From NCBI RefSeq assembly GCF_000241345.1, contig NZ_BAED01000070.1, forward strand, positions 1 through 44,193: DNA of 44,193 nucleotides, in the 5' to 3' direction. Of the stretch, positions 39,751 to 44,193 are shown piece after piece. The stretch comes from Gordonia amarae NBRC 15530. Lineage in GTDB: Bacteria; Actinomycetota; Actinomycetes; Mycobacteriales; Mycobacteriaceae. The notes beneath the pieces were generated by a model that was not told where the DNA came from, ran no database searches, and saw nothing but the letters and a program-made list of their open reading frames with translations. Position 1 is the first letter of the stretch. Each line of letters begins with the position of its first letter. A program made the translations under genes and the position numbers.

Positions 39751-40956
39751 TCAGGAGCGCACGTCGACCGCGTCGGCGAAGCGGTACGGTCCGGCGACGA
39801 TCAACCCGCCGAAATGCTTACGCAGGCGCGACATCTCGGCCCGGACGGTGACCGTCCGGTCCGGCACCCCGAACAGGTGCATCGAGAGCTGCGCGGCGCT
39901 CGCCCCCTCAGGGTGCGCTGCGAGGTAGGCGAGGATCTGCGCGTGCCGGGGCGACGGGCGGTGGGTCCATTTCCCGCTGCCGCTCTCGACGGTGACGATG
40001 GACCCACCGTTCGGTGCCGCCGACAACTCGACAACGGTGGTCCCGGCAGCGGCCGTCTCGGTGACCCGCACCAGCCAGCCGCCGGGCAGCGCCTCGATGT
40101 CGCATTCACCGAGCGTGTTGACCCAATAGCGGCCCGGGGAGTCGACCTGCGGCAGGAGCAGGCGTGAGCGCGGGGACACGGTGTCGAGCGCCGCGACCCA
40201 GCCGTGCGGATCGACGGCCAGCGCGGGACCGGGCGAGCGCGCCAGGATGGGCGCGGCCACCGCTCGCAATGTGTCGAGGGAACGATGATGATGTTCACGC
40301 AGCTGGGACTCGGCGAGCCGGGCGACGGCGTCGACCAGCGCCAGCGTCGTCGGGTGGATGGTGGCCGCCGGGCCACTGACATCGACGACGCCGAGCATCT
40401 CGCCCGAGCGCGGATCCCTGATCGGTGATCCGGTGCACGTCCACGCGTGATGGCTGCGCACGAAGTGCTCGGCCGAGAACACCTGCACCGGCCTGCCCGA
40501 CATGAGAGCGGTACCGATGGCATTGGTGCCGACGTTGTTCTCCGCCCAGTCGGCGCCCTCGACGAAGCCGAGCCGGTCGGCCTTCATCAGCACCCGCGGT
40601 GACCCACTGCGCCACAGCACCCGTCCCTGCGCGTCGGCGACCACGAGGATGTTGTGGCCACCGTCGATGACCGCATCGAGCCCGCTGGTCAGGTCGGGCA
40701 GGATGGTCGAGAGCCCCGACGACTGCCTGCGTGACTCAAGTTCATCGCGGTCGAGGGCGCTGTCGGGGCCGCCGGTATCGGGATTGACCCCGGCGCCCTG
40801 GACGCGGTGCCACGAGTCACTGATCACGGCCCTCGGGCGTGCCGGCATCCGCGCACCCGACATCGCGGCGTCGTACACCGCGCTCAGGACCTGCGCGAAC
40901 TGTCTCGGGTCGTCACCGACATTCACCGCCGGTTCGAGTGCTCCACTGCGTGCCAT
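39751..40956 (-). CDS. GAF-domain transcriptional regulator
   Basis: A 401-residue protein with the AcoR-like layout used near alcohol, aldehyde or ketone catabolism genes. The N-terminal segment has ARPRAVISDSWHRVQGAGV. The GAF domain spans about residues 60-210, with ENNVGTNAIGTALMSGRPVQVFSAEHFVRSHHAWTCTGSPIRDPRSGEMLGVVDVSGP. The last 75 residues form a winged-helix domain (HRPSPRHAQILAYLAAHP, then TVTVRAEMSRLRKHFGG). There is no sigma-54 AAA domain. ATG at 40956 is preferred; two GTG codons just before it are in frame. It is divergent from the flavin monooxygenase fusion, which it may control in response to an organic inducer. Confidence 0.88.
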   Translation of the reverse strand: MARSGALEPAVNVGDDPRQFAQVLSAVYDAAMSGARMPARPRAVISDSWHRVQGAGVNPDTGGPDSALDRDELESRRQSSGLSTILPDLTSGLDAVIDGGHNILVVADAQGRVLWRSGSPRVLMKADRLGFVEGADWAENNVGTNAIGTALMSGRPVQVFSAEHFVRSHHAWTCTGSPIRDPRSGEMLGVVDVSGPAATIHPTTLALVDAVARLAESQLREHHHRSLDTLRAVAAPILARSPGPALAVDPHGWVAALDTVSPRSRLLLPQVDSPGRYWVNTLGECDIEALPGGWLVRVTETAAAGTTVVELSAAPNGGSIVTVESGSGKWTHRPSPRHAQILAYLAAHPEGASAAQLSMHLFGVPDRTVTVRAEMSRLRKHFGGLIVAGPYRFADAVDVRS

Positions 40957-41267
40957 CACCACCGATTGTGCTCCGCATCACATAGTTGCGCAAAGCAGCC
41001 GGTCGCAAGCACGCGACGTCAGGTGACCTTGGCCAGCGCCGGCTCGATCAGATCGAGCACATACGGCACCGAGGCGACGGACGGCTCGGACAACGCCTGC
41101 GCCTTGTCGTTGCCGAATGGTGCTCAGGTGTGGGGGTACCGAGCGCCACCCCACGGCACCGCAACCCGTTGCAACCCTTGTCCAGGCCGTTTCCTCGTTG
41201 TGTGCTGTACATCACAACCGTGCCGATAACCGTCGGCACGTCTCTCCCACACAGGAGGTGCACTCAC
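40957..41267. other. Divergent intergenic region with palindromes and a possible gene remnant
   Basis: This 311-nt region separates the GAF regulator and the monooxygenase. It contains two inverted repeats, GCAACCCGTTGC (41161-41172) and TGCCGA/TCGGCA (41221-41238), which are operator candidates. It also holds an open minus-strand stretch at 41019-41123 that looks like the tail of a lost gene. ACAGGAGGTG (41251-41260) is the ribosome site of the plus-strand gene. No complete gene is visible. Confidence 0.5.
41019..41123 (-). pseudogene. Possible C-terminal gene remnant
   Basis: 34 codons bounded by in-frame stops. The text ends VASVPYVLDLIEPALAKVT, which reads like a real alpha-helical protein tail with balanced composition and good codon use for this genome. 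I cannot assign a family, and the rest of the gene is not found next to it. It may be chance. Confidence 0.25.
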
Positions 41268-43109
41268 ATGACGCAGACCCTTGAACCACCCGCCGCCGAA
41301 TCCGTCGGAGAGGCTCAACAGCGTATCGACGCCTGGCTGACCACGTTCAACGACGCCCTGGCCTCCCGCGACATCGATCGGATCACGGGACTGTTCGCGA
41401 CCAGCAGCTTCTGGCGCGACCTGGTCGCCTTCACCTGGAACATCAAGACGGTCGAGGGGCATGACGAGATCGTGGATATGCTCCGCTCCCGGCTCGACGA
41501 CGTCGACCCGAAGGGATTCGCCACCACCGATCCTGCCTCCGACGACGGGGACGGTGTTGTCTCCGCGTTCATCAGGTTCGAGACCGCCGTCGGCCGTGGC
41601 GAGGGACACCTGCGGATCAAGCGCGACGAGAACGGCGAAGACAAGGGCTGGACGCTGCTCACCACGCTCCAGGAACTCAAGGGTCACGAGGAGTCGACCG
41701 GCCACAGCCGCCCGCGCGGCGCCGTCCACGGCAGCGACCCCGACCCGCGGTCCTGGGCCGAGAAGCAGGAGGCGGAGGCCACCGAACTCGGCCGCAGCCA
41801 CCAGCCGTTTGTGCTGGTGATCGGCGGTGGCCAGGGCGGCATCGCGCTCGGTGCCCGCCTGCGCCAGCTCGGTGTGCCCTCGATCGTCGTCGACAAGCAC
41901 GACCGACCCGGCGACCAATGGCGCGGACGGTACAAGACGCTGTGCCTGCACGATCCGGTGTGGTACGACCACCTGCCCTATCTGCCGTTCCCGGAGAACT
42001 GGCCGACATTCGCACCCAAGGACAAGATCGGCGACTGGCTCGAGTTCTACACGCGGGTCATGGAGGTGCCCTACTGGTCCAAGACCACCTGCACCTCCGC
42101 CGTCTATGACGAGGATGCCGGCACCTGGACCGTCGAGATCGACCGGGACGGCGAGAAGATGACGCTGCACCCGACCGAACTGGTCCTGGCCACCGGCATG
42201 TCCGGTAAGGCCAACGTGCCGACGTTCCCGGGCCAGGATGTCTTCCAGGGCGAGCAGCACCATTCGAGCGGGCACCCTGGTCCCGACCGGTACAAGGGCA
42301 AGAAGGTGGTGGTCGTCGGCTCCAACAACTCGGCGATGGACATCTCCAAGGCCCTCGTCGACAACGGCATCGACGTCACGATGATCCAGCGTTCGTCGAC
42401 GCACATCGTCAAGTCCGACTCGCTGATGGAGATCGCGCTCGGGGACCTCTACAGCCAGCGGGCCGTCGAGAGCGGAATGACCACCAAGAAGGCCGACTTC
42501 ACCTTCGCCTCGCTGCCGTACCGCATCATGCACGAGTTCCAGATCCCGGTGTACGACGCGATCCGCGAACAAGACAAGGAGTTCTACGACGGCCTGACCG
42601 CCGCCGGGTTCGACCTCGATTTCGGCGACGACGGCTCCGGCCTGTTCATGAAGTACCTGCGCCGCGGCTCGGGCTACTACATCGATGTCGGCGCGGCCGA
42701 GCTGGTCGCCGACGGGAGCATCAAGCTCGCCCACGGCAACGTCGACCATCTCACCGAGAACAGCGTGGTGCTCGATGACGGCACCGAACTGCCGGCCGAC
42801 GTCGTCGTGTACGCCACCGGCTACGGCTCGATGAACGGCTGGGCGGCCGACCTGATGGGCCAGGAGGTGGCGGACCGCGTCGGCAAGGTGTGGGGCCTCG
42901 GTTCGGAGACGACCAAGGATCCGGGGCCGTGGGAGGGTGAACAACGCAACATGTGGAAGCCCACCCAGCAGCCGCACCTGTGGTTCCACGGCGGCAACCT
43001 CCACCAGTCGCGCCACTACTCGCTGTATCTGGCGCTGCAGCTCAAGGCCCGTTACGAGGGCATCCCCACGCCCGTCTACGGGCTGCAGGAAGTCCATCAC
43101 CTGAGCTGA
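41268..43109 (+). CDS. NTF2-like domain fused to flavin-containing monooxygenase (YUCCA/FMO type)
   Basis: A 613-residue fusion. Residues about 20-150 are an NTF2/SnoaL-like domain (WLTTFNDALASRDIDRITGLFATSSFWRDLVAF). The flavoprotein follows: FAD site IGGGQGGIALGARL (185-198), FMO-type FQGEQHHSSGHPG (326-338), NADPH site VVVVGSNNSAMDISKAL (from about 347), and the ATG-like ATGYGSMNGW near 530. It probably oxygenates a ketone, amine or other lipophilic substrate using NADPH and O2. ATG at 41268 follows AGGAGGTG. The divergent GAF regulator is its likely controller. Related actinobacterial proteins are usually annotated only as oxidoreductases. Confidence 0.92.
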   Translation: MTQTLEPPAAESVGEAQQRIDAWLTTFNDALASRDIDRITGLFATSSFWRDLVAFTWNIKTVEGHDEIVDMLRSRLDDVDPKGFATTDPASDDGDGVVSAFIRFETAVGRGEGHLRIKRDENGEDKGWTLLTTLQELKGHEESTGHSRPRGAVHGSDPDPRSWAEKQEAEATELGRSHQPFVLVIGGGQGGIALGARLRQLGVPSIVVDKHDRPGDQWRGRYKTLCLHDPVWYDHLPYLPFPENWPTFAPKDKIGDWLEFYTRVMEVPYWSKTTCTSAVYDEDAGTWTVEIDRDGEKMTLHPTELVLATGMSGKANVPTFPGQDVFQGEQHHSSGHPGPDRYKGKKVVVVGSNNSAMDISKALVDNGIDVTMIQRSSTHIVKSDSLMEIALGDLYSQRAVESGMTTKKADFTFASLPYRIMHEFQIPVYDAIREQDKEFYDGLTAAGFDLDFGDDGSGLFMKYLRRGSGYYIDVGAAELVADGSIKLAHGNVDHLTENSVVLDDGTELPADVVVYATGYGSMNGWAADLMGQEVADRVGKVWGLGSETTKDPGPWEGEQRNMWKPTQQPHLWFHGGNLHQSRHYSLYLALQLKARYEGIPTPVYGLQEVHHLS

Positions 43110-43120
43110 CAGACCCTCGC

Positions 43121-43158
43121 CGTTGAGCCCCCGGAATGTATGTTCCGGGGGCTCAACG
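43121..43158. terminator. Strong bidirectional-type hairpin after the monooxygenase gene
   Basis: A perfect inverted repeat with 16-bp arms (CGTTGAGCCCCCGGAA and its complement) and a 6-nt loop, 12 nt after the stop codon. There is no T-run, but the stem is very stable. Confidence 0.8.
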
Positions 43159-43218
43159 TCATTCGGATGCGCTGTGACCAAAGGGCACGGAATCGGACGG
43201 CGAGCGCGGTCGGGGCAC

Positions 43219-43224
43219 TACGCT
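43219..43224 (+). promoter_or_regulatory. -10 element of the universal stress protein gene
   Basis: TACGCT lies about 28 nt upstream of the ATG, leaving room for GGAG (43242-43245) as a ribosome site. This transcript appears to have a leader. Confidence 0.4.
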
Positions 43225-43252
43225 TGTGTCAGTTGCCGATCGGAGACACACA

Positions 43253-44140
43253 ATGAAACTGCTCGTCGCCTATATCGCCACCGCCGGCGGGGCCGATGCC
43301 GTTGCCCTCGGGTCATCACTGGCCCGCACGCTCGACGCCGAGTTGGAACTCTGCGTCGTGATCCCACCCGAGCCACACGCTCCCGGCTCCGATGAGCAGA
43401 GCGATATCGACAAACTGTCCGACGCCCTCGACCACGCCGCGCAGGCATGGCTCGACGACGCCGCGGCCATGATTCCCGACGACATCGAGACCACCGCCAC
43501 GATCGCCACCGATCCCAACCCCGCGCTCGGTCTCATCCGTCAGGCCCGGAAGTCAGGTGCCGATCTCATCGTCATGGGTGGTTCCGGCGGCGGGATCCTG
43601 GGCCGGCACACCCTGGGCACCGTGGTCAACGGCATCCTCCATTCCTCCCCGCTCCCGGTGGCCCTGGCGCCGCTCGGCTTCAGCCATGTCGGAGCCGAGC
43701 AGGTGCGCGAACTGACGGTGATGATCGGGCATCGTCCCGGCACCGACCTCCTGTTCCAGACAGCCATCCGGGCCGGTCTGCGCGCCCACCGGCCGATCCG
43801 CATGGTCTCACTCGTCGCACTCGACGAGGTGCAGCCCTGGGCCGATCAACCCGACGACGTCGCCGTCGAGGACGCCCGCAAACACGCTCAGTCAACACTC
43901 GACGAGGCGCACAAGCGGCTGCCCGACGACTACCCGATCACGTCGGCGGTCGCGCAGGGACACACCATCGAAGACGCCGTCACCTCCCTTGAATGGCACG
44001 ACGGTGACGTCATCATGGTCGGTTCGAGCCGGCTCGCCGCGCCGAACACCACCTTCCTGGGTTCCACGGCGTCCAAGATCCTGCGCGCCCTGGCCATTCC
44101 GATGATCGTCGTCCCCGCCACCGAGCAGGAAGCCACCTAA
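43253..44140 (+). CDS. Tandem universal stress protein
   Basis: A 295-residue protein with two UspA domains. The first ends with the nucleotide-binding pattern MGGSGGGILGRHTLGTVVNGILHSSPLPVALAP (about residues 113-145). The second has VGSSRLAAPNTTFLGSTASKILRALAIPMIVVP (about 255-287). The G-rich and GS/GT elements suggest ATP binding. Such proteins aid survival in hypoxia, starvation or DNA damage in mycobacteria. ATG at 43253 follows GGAG by 7 nt. It is monocistronic and flanked by strong hairpins. Confidence 0.93.
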   Translation: MKLLVAYIATAGGADAVALGSSLARTLDAELELCVVIPPEPHAPGSDEQSDIDKLSDALDHAAQAWLDDAAAMIPDDIETTATIATDPNPALGLIRQARKSGADLIVMGGSGGGILGRHTLGTVVNGILHSSPLPVALAPLGFSHVGAEQVRELTVMIGHRPGTDLLFQTAIRAGLRAHRPIRMVSLVALDEVQPWADQPDDVAVEDARKHAQSTLDEAHKRLPDDYPITSAVAQGHTIEDAVTSLEWHDGDVIMVGSSRLAAPNTTFLGSTASKILRALAIPMIVVPATEQEAT

Positions 44141-44147
44141 TCGCTGT

Positions 44148-44180
44148 CGGCTCTACCTCGTCCCCGGACGGGTAGAGCCG
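44148..44180 (+). terminator. Hairpin terminator after the universal stress protein gene
   Basis: CGGCTCTACC pairs with GGTAGAGCCG (10 bp). An inner CGTCC/GGACG adds 5 bp, separated by a single bulged T. It lies 8 nt after the stop codon. Confidence 0.75.
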
Positions 44181-44193
44181 GCCATCTTGGCCC

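Noticed and set aside
41042..41058. Perfect palindrome GCTCGATCAGATCGAGC as an operator
   Set aside because: It falls within the possible gene remnant (codons for VLDLIEPA), so it may simply reflect coding sequence; kept out of the operator list.
41124..43181. 685-codon minus-strand frame opposite the monooxygenase
   Set aside because: The plus-strand frame has FAD and NADPH motifs; this is its shadow.

Overview
This is a high-GC actinobacterial chromosome segment, almost certainly Mycobacteriales. Gordonia is my best guess, from overall gene content and style rather than from any diagnostic marker. The gene set closely resembles the Mycobacterium tuberculosis Rv1316c-Rv1343c neighbourhood, with local rearrangement: ogt/alkA, nucS, a glutaminase, methylmalonyl-CoA epimerase, fadA4, a YbbN-like thioredoxin, glgB/glgE, dinG, pncB, clpS, a DUF2017 gene, mec, cysO, cysM, rhomboid, murI, an Rv1339-type hydrolase, rph, rdgB, a DUF3817 gene and lprD. 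I see no phage, insertion sequence, CRISPR array or rRNA. One tRNA-Leu gene is present.

Layout. (1) 1-8.1 kb is the more accessory part. It holds a large secreted or membrane protein of unknown function, a DrrAB-type ABC exporter behind a near-consensus IdeR/DtxR iron box, a HipA-like kinase/DUF3037 pair, and the alkylation-repair genes ogt and ada-alkA. (2) 8.1-9.8 kb holds a small secreted protein, tRNA-Leu, an LprD homologue and a DUF3817 membrane protein. (3) 9.9-16.4 kb (minus strand) is a long housekeeping cluster running clpS, DUF2017, mec, cysO, cysM, rhomboid, murI, MBL hydrolase, rph, rdgB. It includes the complete CysO/Mec/CysM sulfur-carrier route to cysteine. (4) 16.4-20.4 kb (plus strand) is pncB-pncA-dinG, an NAD salvage pair coupled to an Fe-S helicase. 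(5) 20.5-26 kb is glgE-glgB (maltose-1-phosphate to branched alpha-glucan) followed by lldD. (6) 26.1-32 kb holds a giant SARP/AfsR-like regulator converging on an MMPL transporter, with a duplicated 3' end and a long palindromic repeat between them. (7) 32-36.4 kb holds a YbbN-type thioredoxin, an MFS transporter, a second DUF3817 protein, a thiolase and methylmalonyl-CoA epimerase. (8) 36.4-39.7 kb holds a DivIVA-like protein with a long 11-residue repeat, NucS, and a glutaminase-STAS fusion. (9) 39.7-44.2 kb holds a GAF regulator divergent from an NTF2-FMO fusion flavoprotein, then a tandem universal stress protein.

The observations most worth a second look are: the iron box on the DrrAB exporter; murI, which has no ATG/GTG/TTG available and seems to start at CTG overlapping the rhomboid stop; one hexamer that could act as the -10 element in both directions for clpS and pncB; a 15-bp in-frame minisatellite in alkA; a dispersed palindromic repeat that supplies the alkA stop codon; the duplicated 3' end of the SARP gene; and the HipA-like/DUF3037 pair with apparently altered catalytic residues. 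Many genes have a TANNNT hexamer 6-8 nt before the start codon, as expected for leaderless transcripts. No wholly new multigene system stands out. The HipA-like/DUF3037 pair is the nearest candidate.
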